From positions 62,001 through 126,000 of the forward strand of contig DAHVOW010000003.1 in assembly GCA_027318585.1 (NCBI GenBank): a stretch of 64,000 bases of DNA. Direction: 5' to 3'. Position 1 is the stretch's first letter. Each line of letters begins with the position of its first letter. Of the stretch, positions 42,953-51,254 are shown piece by piece. Both the position numbers and the translations under genes were made by a program. The DNA comes from Methanobacteriaceae archaeon. GTDB lineage: Archaea > Methanobacteriota > Methanobacteria > Methanobacteriales > Methanobacteriaceae. The notes beneath the pieces are model-generated. The model was given only the letters and a program-made list of their open reading frames with translations. It searched no databases and had not been told where the DNA came from.

Positions 42953-44026
42953 TTAACATTCACATTCAAATACATTAACAGCTGATGCTTTAAACTGCAA
43001 CCATACCTCTGAGCCAACCGTCAGTTCCATATCTAGAAACGATTTTCGGGTCATGTGAACGGTAAAATCCTCACCTACATCAACTTCAATTTCTATGAGC
43101 CCCCCATTATCCACGATTCCTTTCACATTTCCCTTGAATTCGTTAAGAGCGCTGCTTATAACTTTCATTTTGGATAGAGTAATGTCTTCCGGCCGGATAC
43201 TGGCATAGACTAGACCTTCCAGATGCGAAATGGAGTAGATGTTTATTTTTCTTAATTTGATTAAAGTAAGATCCGGTTCGAGTTGTGTTGCAGTTCCCTT
43301 TTTAACATTTCTAACCCCCACAAATTCGGCCACAAATTTATGGGCCGGCTTTAAGAAAACCTCCTCGGGAGTTCCCATCTGGAAGATCTTTTTATTAAGA
43401 ATAGCAATTTGATCAGAAAGCTTTTGGCCCTGGATTAAGTTGTGGGTGGCCATGATGATGGTGGTATGTTTTTTCTTAGAGAGTTCTGCGATTAATTTTT
43501 CTATTTTCTCGGTAGAAAGGGGATCTAAGTTAGCAGTGGGTTCATCTAGAAGTAGTAAGTCTGGTTCGGTGATTAGAACTCTAGCCAGGGCTATCCTCTG
43601 GGTTTCTCCACCAGAAAGGGTGGAAGCATCCCTTTCTTCATAGCCAGCAAGGCCCAAGGAATCCAGAAGCTTAAATATTTCCGTTTCGTAGGAATCCTCA
43701 TTTTTTCCACGTACCTTTAAACCGTAACGTATGTTATCGTAAACCGTCCCCTTAAAAACAATGGGCTTCTGGAATACCATTCCAATTCTTCTTCGGATGT
43801 CCATATCTTTGACATTAGAAGCGGTAATGTCTATTCCATCAAAAAAGATTTTACCAGATGATGGCAGATCTAGGAGGTCAATTATTCTAAGTAAAGTAGT
43901 TTTCCCGCACCCTGTAGGCCCTATTAGTCCTAGAGTGGTACCTTTTTTTAGGTGTAGATCAATATCATCTAAAACTTTCTTTCCTTCATAAATTTTGGTT
44001 AAATTCTGAATTTCCAGTAGATGCAT
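42953..44026 (-). CDS. tupC: Tungstate ABC transporter ATPase TupC
   Basis: The 357 residues have Walker A GPTGCGKTT, signature LSGGETQRIALARV and Walker B LLLLDEPTANLD, then a C-terminal regulatory region (about 250-357) of the TOBE/Mop type (ALNEFKGNVKGIVDNGG and VWLQFKASAVNVFEC). This domain probably senses tungstate and closes the transporter. It is 2 bases downstream of tupB. Confidence 0.9.
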   Translation of the reverse strand: MHLLEIQNLTKIYEGKKVLDDIDLHLKKGTTLGLIGPTGCGKTTLLRIIDLLDLPSSGKIFFDGIDITASNVKDMDIRRRIGMVFQKPIVFKGTVYDNIRYGLKVRGKNEDSYETEIFKLLDSLGLAGYEERDASTLSGGETQRIALARVLITEPDLLLLDEPTANLDPLSTEKIEKLIAELSKKKHTTIIMATHNLIQGQKLSDQIAILNKKIFQMGTPEEVFLKPAHKFVAEFVGVRNVKKGTATQLEPDLTLIKLRKINIYSISHLEGLVYASIRPEDITLSKMKVISSALNEFKGNVKGIVDNGGLIEIEVDVGEDFTVHMTRKSFLDMELTVGSEVWLQFKASAVNVFECEC

Positions 44027-44028
44027 GG

Positions 44029-44715
44029 TTATCTCTCCTGCACCTGGTTTAATATGAGATTCACAATCAGAGCTATGGATAGAAGGATGATTCCCAGGGC
44101 TATGGAAAGCTCGACATTCCCTTTCTGTGTTTCCAGAGACATGGTAGTGGTTATAACCCGGGTGTACCCCCTGATGTTACCCCCTATCATCAGGGCCACT
44201 CCTACCTCAGAGATAGCTCTTCCAAATCCAAGGATGATGGCACCTAAAAGTGCATATTTGGCTTCCCCCATAATGGTGGTTACAGTCTGTAAATTGCTGG
44301 CTCCTAAGGACAGGGCAAGTTCCTTAATTTCTTCTTTAACTCCTCTTAGGCCTATAATTGAAAATCCAATAACTGTGGGAATTACTAAAATCGTTTGACC
44401 CAGTATCATTCCTCCTGGGGTGAAAAGAAGACTCAAATTCCCCAAGGGTCCCGATTTGGATATTAATAGAAACACCAGTAGACCTACCAGTACAGTGGGG
44501 AGGCTATACAGGGTTTGAATAACATTCATGACACTTCTTTTTCCCCTGAATTTATTGAAGTGAATCAAGCTAGCTAAGGGGATCGCGATTAAAGCGGCAA
44601 AAAAGGTTGAGGATAATGAAATAAACATAGTACGGAGGGTAATTTCGATAACTTCTGGATCTAAGGACACTATGAGATTTATAGCCTGGAAAAATGCGTT
44701 TATAATCTCGCTCAC
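44029..44715 (-). CDS. tupB: Tungstate ABC transporter permease TupB
   Basis: The 228-residue permease has five to six helices and the EAA loop ELALSLGASNLQTVTTIMGEA (landmark near residue 142). The AEVGVALMIGGN-like segment (GRAISEVGVALMIGGNIRGY) is typical of tungstate/molybdate permeases. It lies between tupA and tupC on one strand. Confidence 0.93.
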   Translation of the reverse strand: MSEIINAFFQAINLIVSLDPEVIEITLRTMFISLSSTFFAALIAIPLASLIHFNKFRGKRSVMNVIQTLYSLPTVLVGLLVFLLISKSGPLGNLSLLFTPGGMILGQTILVIPTVIGFSIIGLRGVKEEIKELALSLGASNLQTVTTIMGEAKYALLGAIILGFGRAISEVGVALMIGGNIRGYTRVITTTMSLETQKGNVELSIALGIILLSIALIVNLILNQVQER

Positions 44716-44781
44716 TGAATCACCAAAAAATAAAGTATATAGGGGGATAGGTCCCCCTCAAATAAAAAACTAACTAACTAC

Positions 44782-45660
44782 TTACGAAGTTGGTTCCGGT
44801 TGACCAGCAATAGGAATAAATAACTGCTGTCCATACTTGTCGACACCATAATCTCCGATGATCTTCTGTCCTTCCGCTGAAGTTACGAAGGCTATCCAGC
44901 TTTGAGCATCCTCGCTGTTCACGTCAGGGAACTTAGCAGGGTTGACTGGTATTAGGGAGTAGATGTTCAGCAGGTCTTTGCCCTGAGTTACAATTGCAGT
45001 CAACGTTAAATTTCCTTTGAAGGCCAGATATGTTCCAGAATCGGATAGAGTGTATGCCGATTTTTCATTGGCAAGTATAAGGGTATCTCCCATTCCTTTT
45101 CCAGATTCTATGTACCAGGGTTGTCCTTGTACCTCAGTGGTGTAATTGAGATCGGTTTTGTTCCAGATCTGGAGTTCTCTGGTGTTGGTACCGGAGTTAT
45201 CCCCTCGAGACACGAACATTACCTCAGTCGGATTGGCTGCACCGGCAGTGCCAATCTTGGAAAATGCAGAAGTAGCGTTACTGCCGTTGATATTGGCTGG
45301 ATCAGTGGCTGGGCCTACTATGTAGAAATAGTTGTAGGCAAATATGGTTCGGTTGGTACCGAATCCATCGGCTATGAATTTTTCTTCCGAAGTTTTGGCG
45401 TGCACCATCACCAGGTCCACGTCACCTTTTTTACCATACTCCAGGGCCTGCCCAGTGCCGGCGGCTATAAACTGCACATCAACGTTTGGGTATTTTTTTT
45501 CGTATTCACTTTCTAATACAGTTAATAAACCAGTGTCTTCGAGACTGGTAGTAGTGGCAATTTTAAGGGTCTGTGCTTGGCCATAACCACTCACGTAAAC
45601 TCCTGCTACCACTACAATAGCAACAACTGCAACTGCTAACAATATATATTTTGTATCCAT
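44782..45660 (-). CDS. tupA: Tungstate-binding protein TupA
   Basis: The 292-residue protein starts with a membrane anchor (KYILLAVAVVAIVVVAGVYV), then KIATTTSLEDTGLL. The TTTS motif is the hallmark of the TupA family, which prefers tungstate to molybdate. The later SRGDNSGTNTRE completes the oxyanion site. The start at 45660 follows AGGAGG by 6 bases; the open frame continues upstream only through the promoter region. A 26-bp dyad lies just upstream of the ribosome site. Confidence 0.93.
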   Translation of the reverse strand: MDTKYILLAVAVVAIVVVAGVYVSGYGQAQTLKIATTTSLEDTGLLTVLESEYEKKYPNVDVQFIAAGTGQALEYGKKGDVDLVMVHAKTSEEKFIADGFGTNRTIFAYNYFYIVGPATDPANINGSNATSAFSKIGTAGAANPTEVMFVSRGDNSGTNTRELQIWNKTDLNYTTEVQGQPWYIESGKGMGDTLILANEKSAYTLSDSGTYLAFKGNLTLTAIVTQGKDLLNIYSLIPVNPAKFPDVNSEDAQSWIAFVTSAEGQKIIGDYGVDKYGQQLFIPIAGQPEPTS

Positions 45661-45673
45661 CAAGATCCTCCTA

Positions 45674-45699
45674 TTGATATGTAAGCTTATATCTATCGA
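45674..45699 (-). promoter_or_regulatory. ModE-box-like dyad upstream of tupA
   Basis: TTGATATGT, an 8-bp spacer and ATCTATCGA. Arm length and spacer equal those of the perfect copy at 47426-47451, from which it differs at 3 of 18 arm positions. It lies 14 bases upstream of the tupA start codon, over the ribosome-site edge and the likely transcription start. Confidence 0.6.
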
Positions 45700-45795
45700 C
45701 ATCAAATACATCATTTTCGCTTTCATTTTGGGAGTGTAGAACAAATTTATGTTGATGGATGCACATAATATATACAATCACGGGAGATGATAAAA

Positions 45796-46002
45796 ATGAA
45801 ACTTAGTGCTAGAAACGTTTTAAAAGGAAAAGTAGAAGCTGTGGATAAAGGTCCTATCACAGCCTCAGTAAAGATTAAAATCGAAGCCGGTGAAGTAACT
45901 GCTACCATAACCAAAGAATCCGTAGAAGACCTTGAAATTAAAGTCGGTGACGAGGTAGTGGCGGTTATCAAATCTACAGAAGTCATGGTGGGCAAAGATT
46001 AA
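45796..46002 (+). CDS. Molbindin (single Mop domain)
   Basis: This 68-residue protein is one Mop domain: MKLSARNVLKGKVEAVDKGP, then ASVKIKI and SVEDLEIKVGDEVVAVIKSTEVMV. Molbindins form hexamers that store or buffer molybdate or tungstate in the cytoplasm. It is divergent from tupABC with 135 bp between starts. GGGAG precedes the ATG at 45796 by 9 bases; the ATG at 45787 is too close. Confidence 0.92.
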   Translation: MKLSARNVLKGKVEAVDKGPITASVKIKIEAGEVTATITKESVEDLEIKVGDEVVAVIKSTEVMVGKD

Positions 46003-46012
46003 ACCCATCTAT

Positions 46013-46021
46013 TCTTTTTTT
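46013..46021 (+). terminator. T-run after molbindin gene
   Basis: A run of eight thymines within 20 bases of the stop of the molbindin gene, without stem; typical of archaeal termination. Confidence 0.45.
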
Positions 46022-46113
46022 CAATGGTATTAGTTGTTGTCTTTAAATTAGCATTCTCATAGAGGTTGGGACCAAAACACTGGTAAAAATCCATAACCCA
46101 CACACAGGCTTGT

Positions 46114-46138
46114 TAAAAAAAGAAAAAAAGAAAAAAAG
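46114..46138 (-). terminator. Poly-T terminator of the ferredoxin/polyferredoxin unit
   Basis: Read on the minus strand, three T-runs of seven separated by single C residues lie about 30 bases after the polyferredoxin stop. There is no hairpin; termination at repeated T-runs is usual in these archaea. Confidence 0.6.
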
Positions 46139-46169
46139 GATTTTTGGAACACATTGATAAATAAATCAA

Positions 46170-47198
46170 TTATTTTGATTGAGAGGCTTGATGGAGAAGG
46201 CCTCCCAATCGATCATTCCAGGACTTTGATTTAATATTTTTCAGTTTCATGCTGCTTCTTTTAATCACGATACCCTTTTGGGGGCAGGCCTTGGCACAGG
46301 CCCCGCACAGTGTACAGAACACTGGATTAACCACAGATCTATTATCAACCATACTAATAGCATTGCAGGGGCATACATCGGCGCAGGCATGGCATGAATC
46401 TCCTTTACACTCGAAATCATCCACGTAAAATATTTCGCCTTCGAAGGGTTTTATAACTTGGGCCGCATCTACTGGACAGATTTCCTGGCACCAACCACAG
46501 TTAATGCACTTTTTATCATCTAAAATTATGTTTCCTTCGATTTCTGGTATTATTATATCTTCTTGAGACATGCAAGTAGTGCAAACAATCTTAATGGCAC
46601 TTTCTGGGCAAACTCTCTTACAAATACTGCAATAAATGCATTTAGATTCATCAATTTTAATATTACTGGCGACTTGGGGATTATTGGAGTTTATTTGATT
46701 GAATTCTATTTCTATGGCGTTTGCGGGACACATTTCTTCACATATTCCGCAGTAGATGCATTTATCCTTATCTATGTCAGTTTCTCCCCTAACTAGTTCA
46801 TCAATAGTTGGTAGTACGCGTTTAAGGTAGATGGCATCTTGGGGACATGCTGTTTCACATCTACCGCAGTAAATGCAGGTTTCAGAGTCAATATTAGCGT
46901 TGTGGGTCCATTGGGGATAATTTCCCAGTTCCTTGGAATTTTTCCCATTTAGATTGAATTCCAGGGCATCAAAGGGGCATGATGCAGCACATAATCCACA
47001 TAAACAGCATTCTTTCTGGTTAATATTGATTAAATCTGCTTCTAAGAGTCCTCGGGCCACTGGCATCACTGGGCCTAGTCTTATAGCTTCGGTGGGGCAC
47101 ATATCCACGCATATGCCGCAACCGACGCAATGGTCGTTTTTATGGGTTAAGGAACGGCTTTCTTTCCCATGTCTACAAACTGTGCTCATGGTACTCAT
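46170..47198 (-). CDS. FwdF-like polyferredoxin, second copy
   Basis: The 342-residue protein has eight [4Fe-4S] motifs in the same order as FwdF. The seventh is altered: CKGDSCHACADVC (CX4CX2CX3C) in place of CX2CX2CX3C. It starts by ATGA overlap with the small ferredoxin gene upstream, so the two are translationally coupled. It probably serves as an alternative electron wire for a formylmethanofuran dehydrogenase or for another reductase, expressed with tungstate uptake. An in-frame codon at 47237 lies inside the ferredoxin gene and is less likely. Confidence 0.87.
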   Translation of the reverse strand: MSTMSTVCRHGKESRSLTHKNDHCVGCGICVDMCPTEAIRLGPVMPVARGLLEADLININQKECCLCGLCAASCPFDALEFNLNGKNSKELGNYPQWTHNANIDSETCIYCGRCETACPQDAIYLKRVLPTIDELVRGETDIDKDKCIYCGICEEMCPANAIEIEFNQINSNNPQVASNIKIDESKCIYCSICKRVCPESAIKIVCTTCMSQEDIIIPEIEGNIILDDKKCINCGWCQEICPVDAAQVIKPFEGEIFYVDDFECKGDSCHACADVCPCNAISMVDNRSVVNPVFCTLCGACAKACPQKGIVIKRSSMKLKNIKSKSWNDRLGGLLHQASQSK

Positions 47199-47386
47199 TC
47201 CTTGCTTATGGCCTGATTTGGACAGTTTTGAATGCACAGATCACAATCATCACAGTTATCAGGGACAAGGACGATTTCACCTTCTTTTTCTATCAATGCG
47301 CCTTGTTCGCAGATTTTAATACACAGGCCTTCTCCAGGACATTCTGCGATTTTACCGCATTTTTCCAGGTCTATAACTACTGGCAT
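47195..47386 (-). CDS. Small 2x[4Fe-4S] ferredoxin
   Basis: The 63-residue protein has a regular cluster motif CDDCDLCIQNCP in its C-terminal half. In its N-terminal half an extended one (C10 then ECPGEGLCIKIC) spaces cysteines as CX5CX5CX3C. It is the first gene of a two-gene unit with the polyferredoxin. It has a good ribosome site (GGTGATGACC region) and a 26-bp dyad around its TATA box. Confidence 0.88.
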   Translation of the reverse strand: MPVVIDLEKCGKIAECPGEGLCIKICEQGALIEKEGEIVLVPDNCDDCDLCIQNCPNQAISKE

Positions 47387-47425
47387 AGGTCATCACCATC
47401 ATTTTATCTTGTTGATCATGGATAG

Positions 47426-47451
47426 TCGATATGTGCATATAAACATATCGA
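47426..47451 (-). promoter_or_regulatory. Perfect 9-bp-arm dyad over the ferredoxin promoter
   Basis: TCGATATGT, spacer GCATATAA, ACATATCGA. The minus-strand TATA box (TTTATATG) lies within the spacer and right arm, so a bound protein would block TBP. A close copy precedes tupA at 45674-45699. The arm CGATATGT and 8-bp spacer resemble the bacterial ModE operator. Confidence 0.72.
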
Positions 47452-47569
47452 TTTGATGCTGATGATCTATTATTTTTTTATAGATAGAATTGGATAATAT
47501 GGATAGAAAAAAATCTAACAAACTTTATGATATTGACTAAAAAATAGAAATAAAATAATAAGTGACTAA

Positions 47570-47854
47570 TCAGTCATCATCCTTTGCTTCCATGATGCAA
47601 CATGCACCGTCAGGACATTCGTGTTCCACTTCTACCAGGAAGTCCTTCATCTTGGCCACGTCTATGGTGGTCAGACCCTTGATCATGTCACTATCAATTT
47701 TTATCTGAATCACACCCTCATTATTGGTAACCACTTTTCCTGGGATATAACATCGTCCCAGGGATAGTCTTACGGTGTCGCCTGTTTTCACTTCGTTTTC
47801 AATATATTCACATATCTCGTCACATGTAGCGCACACGTTTTTAACTTCAGCCAT
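47570..47854 (-). CDS. Uncharacterised methanogen protein with N- and C-terminal cysteine pairs
   Basis: I do not recognise a characterised family. The 94 residues start with VCATCDEICEYI (three cysteines) and end with HECPDGACCIMEAKDDD. Between them lies a small beta-barrel-like stretch (GDTVRLSLGRCYIPGKVV). The cysteine arrangement at both ends suggests a metal or cluster site. GGTGAT precedes the ATG. It is probably a single gene between the ferredoxin unit and nrpR. Confidence 0.65.
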   Translation of the reverse strand: MAEVKNVCATCDEICEYIENEVKTGDTVRLSLGRCYIPGKVVTNNEGVIQIKIDSDMIKGLTTIDVAKMKDFLVEVEHECPDGACCIMEAKDDD

Positions 47855-48015
47855 ATTATCACCTTCTCATATTTAATTAGAGTTTAAATTTAGTTTCTTA
47901 GAAAAAATTAAATTTCGAATATTGTATTCAAAGAAATATGTAATTCCAATATATATTAATATCGTTGATGGTGGTTATCTAATTTGAATATTTGATTTTA
48001 ATTTAAGGTTTTTGA

Positions 48016-49707
48016 TTAAAACTCTTCCATATCCTCCACATTCATCATGGTCTCCACTGCTTTAGCTTCCACAGCTATTCCGGATTCCTTAACAGCTGCT
48101 ATGGGGTTTAATCCACCGGGGGCCACGATACCTACGTGGTAACGCTCTACCTTGGCATTGTATATTAGTTCACTAGGTTTTCCAACGTTGAGTATGGAAA
48201 ATCCTGCTTCCTCTACACCTTCTAAGACGTCCAGGGCGTCTGGTCGGGCCACATAGGGGATTTCTTTGAGACTGGCCAGAATTCTCCCACCTTTTTTTAG
48301 TGAACTGAGAACGGAAGTCATGCCCTTGGAAAGATAAATCTCATGGGGATCTAGGGAAGAACCACTGTAGGCAGTAAATTCAATAAATCGTGGAACTTTA
48401 CCTTCTGTTTCTAGTATACCACCATACTGGGGCGAAGAGGAAATACCGTGTTTGGTGAGGATGCCGTCGATGGTGAGGCTGCAAACGGTGGCGATGCCCT
48501 TCTTATCCCCTGGACCGTCCACTATTTGGAAGTATTTACTGGTGCAGTACTCGGGTCGGGATGCCATTACAAGATCGAATATATCCAGGGCAGCATCCAG
48601 GTTTTCCTTCTCCACGAAGGATATGTTGGCAATCACATGGCCCTTGTGAGTTTCCAGGTCGAAATCCACTTTTTGAATCAGATTCCAGGCTTTGGAAAGT
48701 AAAAACTTGACTTTTTGTGGTTTGATGGGGGAGGGTGGTTTAAGTATGGATTTGACAGGTCCCAGGGGTTCCATCTGGGTGAATTCAATGTTGTTTTCTG
48801 CAGTTTTTATATTAACATCGAAACCAGCTTCTTTAGCAGCACAAAGTGGGGCAATTCCACCAATCACTGCGATACCAACCATATCTTTATCTACCGGGAT
48901 TCCCAGAACGTTTTCTCCTTCTTCTCCCATTTTTAAAAGACCAGATATGTTGATTTTTTCTAATTTTTTGAACAGTTCCTGGGCATTTTCCCTAGCTGCA
49001 CCAGGAATGAGCCTAAAATTGGCGGGAATACTTCCCTGCCCCTCCGACATAACGCCTAAAATCGAGGTCATTTCCCGGTCAGTGAAGGCTTCCAGGGGCG
49101 TCATGGATGTTTTTTTGTAGGCAATTAATTCTGTGAACCTCTGCGGAGTGTAATCTTCAACTTTAACCAGGCCTCCGTATCGGGGTACCACGGGTATTCC
49201 AGCTTTCAGTAACATTCCATCGATGGTGGTCCCGCATACTGTTTCTAATTTAACCTGGTTAGATGAGGGTTCAGGTTGGTTTAATTTCACCAAAGGACTT
49301 ACTGCTATTCCTTTTTCGAATGCAGATTTTATTGTGTCCATAATTTCTTCCTGGTAGTTGAAGGTGGAGCTGTTCACCACCACGTTACCCTGGCCCGTGA
49401 TGGGATTGAGGGTGGTCTGATACATCATGTCCTCGAATTTGGAAAAAATAAAATCCACCTGATCGTAGATAAGGCCTTTTTCTAGTTCTTTGAGGCCTTC
49501 TGGAGTGATTTGGCGTCCAGCATAACCTATGCGCTCGGTGAATCCTTTTTCGTCTAATATACGCATATGATATCTGACGGCTCTCTCCCCCAGGTCGTAT
49601 CCTTTATTCTTCAAGCCTTCAGCTATGGTTTTGGCACCCAGAACATCTTCCCGGTCCGCCAGGATCCTTAAAATCTCCATCATCTTGCGGTCTGTTTCCT
49701 GTGGCAT
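48016..49707 (-). CDS. nrpR: Nitrogen regulatory repressor NrpR
   Basis: NrpR represses nitrogen assimilation genes by binding GGAA-N6-TTCC and is released by 2-oxoglutarate. The 563 residues have an N-terminal winged helix (1-70: ILADREDVLGAKTIAEGL and RAVRYHMRILDE). Two NrpR (DUF128) effector domains follow, at about 75-325 and 330-563; TIDGMLLKAGIPVVPRYGG and TIDGILTKHGISSSPQYGG show the duplication. glnA, a classical target, lies 103 bases upstream on the same strand. A GGTGAGG ribosome site precedes the ATG. Confidence 0.94.
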   Translation of the reverse strand: MPQETDRKMMEILRILADREDVLGAKTIAEGLKNKGYDLGERAVRYHMRILDEKGFTERIGYAGRQITPEGLKELEKGLIYDQVDFIFSKFEDMMYQTTLNPITGQGNVVVNSSTFNYQEEIMDTIKSAFEKGIAVSPLVKLNQPEPSSNQVKLETVCGTTIDGMLLKAGIPVVPRYGGLVKVEDYTPQRFTELIAYKKTSMTPLEAFTDREMTSILGVMSEGQGSIPANFRLIPGAARENAQELFKKLEKINISGLLKMGEEGENVLGIPVDKDMVGIAVIGGIAPLCAAKEAGFDVNIKTAENNIEFTQMEPLGPVKSILKPPSPIKPQKVKFLLSKAWNLIQKVDFDLETHKGHVIANISFVEKENLDAALDIFDLVMASRPEYCTSKYFQIVDGPGDKKGIATVCSLTIDGILTKHGISSSPQYGGILETEGKVPRFIEFTAYSGSSLDPHEIYLSKGMTSVLSSLKKGGRILASLKEIPYVARPDALDVLEGVEEAGFSILNVGKPSELIYNAKVERYHVGIVAPGGLNPIAAVKESGIAVEAKAVETMMNVEDMEEF

Positions 49708-49787
49708 TACCTCACCATCATATTTATGTTTTAAGTTGTAGGAGGAGACTTTAAATACTTTTTTAAAAAAGAAGCAATGGGATTAAA

Positions 49788-49800
49788 AGTAAAAAAAAGA
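49788..49800 (-). terminator. T-rich terminator after glnA
   Basis: On the minus strand a TTTCTTTTTTTTAC run starts 11 bases after the glnA stop, before the nrpR promoter. Confidence 0.45.
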
Positions 49801-49810
49801 AATTAGGGGG

Positions 49811-51139
49811 TTAGATTTGCAGGTACTTGTCCTGCTCGTACCGGAATACTTGGATCCGGTAGTCGTCCCATTCTTTTCTTTTTAAATCGTAGAACCGGGG
49901 ATATACATGATCACCCAGGGCGTTTTTTATTACCTCATCCTTTTCCAGGGCGTGATAGGCTTCCCAGAGACTGGATGGTAAGGTTCCAATTCCCATTTTT
50001 TCCAGACCAGCCTCGTCTAGTCCGAACACGTCAATTTCCACGGGTTCTCCAGGATCAACTTTATTTTTAATTCCATCCATTCCAGCTTCTAGCATTGCTG
50101 CGAAGGCTAGATAAGGGTTACAGGATGGATCTGGGCAACGGAACTCTATACGGGTACCTTTACCCCGTGAAGCAGGGATCCTAACCAGGGTGGAACGATT
50201 TTGAAGTCCGTATGAGATATAAACTGGGGCTTCATATCCAGGTACCAGTCGTTTGTAGGAGTTGATGATGGGAGCCACCACACAAGCCAGTGCAGGAGAG
50301 TGCTTTAACAGACCTCCTGTAAAGTACATGGCCTCCTGGGAGAGCTGGTTTTCTCCGTCCGGATCGTAGAAGAGGTTTTCGCCATGTTGAAAGAGACTCT
50401 GGTGACAGTGCATACCGCTACCATTTTCTCCGAAGAAGGGTTTAGGCATGAAGGTCACCAGATAGCCCATTTTATCTACAATGGCCTTTATGGCTTGTTT
50501 GAAAGTTATTACTGCATCAGCAGTCTTTAAAGCATTGTCAAACTTGAAGCTAATTTCGTGTTGACCTGGAGCCACTTCATGATGGCTGGTTTCCACGTCA
50601 AACTTCAATTCTTCCAGTCCCAGGACCAATTCACGACGCACGTCAGTTCCCTGATCCACTGGTTCCACATCGAAGTACACACCACTGTCGTGGGGGCGTA
50701 TTTTCCCGGTTTCATCCTTTTCAACAATGAAAAATTCAGGTTCAGGCCCCACATTGTATTCATATCCATTTTTTTGGGCTTTTTCCAGGGTTCTTTTCAG
50801 TATGTACCGAGGATCCCCTTCGAAGGGTGTCCCATCCGGCCAGTAGATGTCACAGATGAATCTGCACACCCCTTTCTCTTCTGGTCTCCAGGGGAGGGGA
50901 GAGAAGGTGTCTGGGTCGGGCTTTATGATTAGATCACTTTCATTGATGTTCACAAAACCAGCCACTGAAGAACCGTCGAAGAGGAGTCCGTCTTTTAATA
51001 CATCTTCAAAATCGTCTGGTTTTGCCAGGGGAACTGCCATGTTTTTGGGAGTTCCGTGTATATCTACAAACTGTAGCCGTACAAATTTAGTACCGCATCT
51101 TTCAATTTCTTGGATTACTTTTCCAATCTTATCTTCCAT
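49811..51139 (-). CDS. glnA: Glutamine synthetase, type I-alpha
   Basis: GlnA makes glutamine from glutamate, ammonia and ATP. The 442 residues show FDGSSVAGF, the metal-binding EFFIV region, HHEVAPGQHEISF, the ATP-site FMPKPFFGENGSGMHCHQS (landmark at about 243-261), and NSYKRLVPGYEAPVY. The bacterial adenylylation loop with its tyrosine (NLYDLP-type) is missing, as in GSI-alpha, so control is by repression and feedback. An NrpR operator lies at 51168-51181. Confidence 0.96.
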   Translation of the reverse strand: MEDKIGKVIQEIERCGTKFVRLQFVDIHGTPKNMAVPLAKPDDFEDVLKDGLLFDGSSVAGFVNINESDLIIKPDPDTFSPLPWRPEEKGVCRFICDIYWPDGTPFEGDPRYILKRTLEKAQKNGYEYNVGPEPEFFIVEKDETGKIRPHDSGVYFDVEPVDQGTDVRRELVLGLEELKFDVETSHHEVAPGQHEISFKFDNALKTADAVITFKQAIKAIVDKMGYLVTFMPKPFFGENGSGMHCHQSLFQHGENLFYDPDGENQLSQEAMYFTGGLLKHSPALACVVAPIINSYKRLVPGYEAPVYISYGLQNRSTLVRIPASRGKGTRIEFRCPDPSCNPYLAFAAMLEAGMDGIKNKVDPGEPVEIDVFGLDEAGLEKMGIGTLPSSLWEAYHALEKDEVIKNALGDHVYPRFYDLKRKEWDDYRIQVFRYEQDKYLQI

Positions 51140-51167
51140 ATGAGTAAACCTCCAGGAGCATTACACC

Positions 51168-51181
51168 GGAAAGATGTTTCC
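51168..51181 (-). promoter_or_regulatory. NrpR operator of glnA, GGAA-N6-TTCC
   Basis: GGAAAGATGTTTCC fits the published NrpR consensus GGAA-N6-TTCC exactly. On the minus strand the TATA box (TATTTATATA, 51191-51200) lies 9 bases upstream, so the operator covers the expected transcription start. The repressor is encoded by the next gene downstream of glnA. Confidence 0.85.
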
Positions 51182-51254
51182 TTTTTCTGGTATATAAATA
51201 CTGTGGTGGATATCCTTAAGCCATAAAAATGATAAAAAATAAACTAAAAAAAAT

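Noticed and set aside
46003..46169. Poly-A/AG tract as a repeat element or CRISPR leader
   Set aside because: It is a T-run terminator of the minus-strand gene; there are no direct repeats with spacers.
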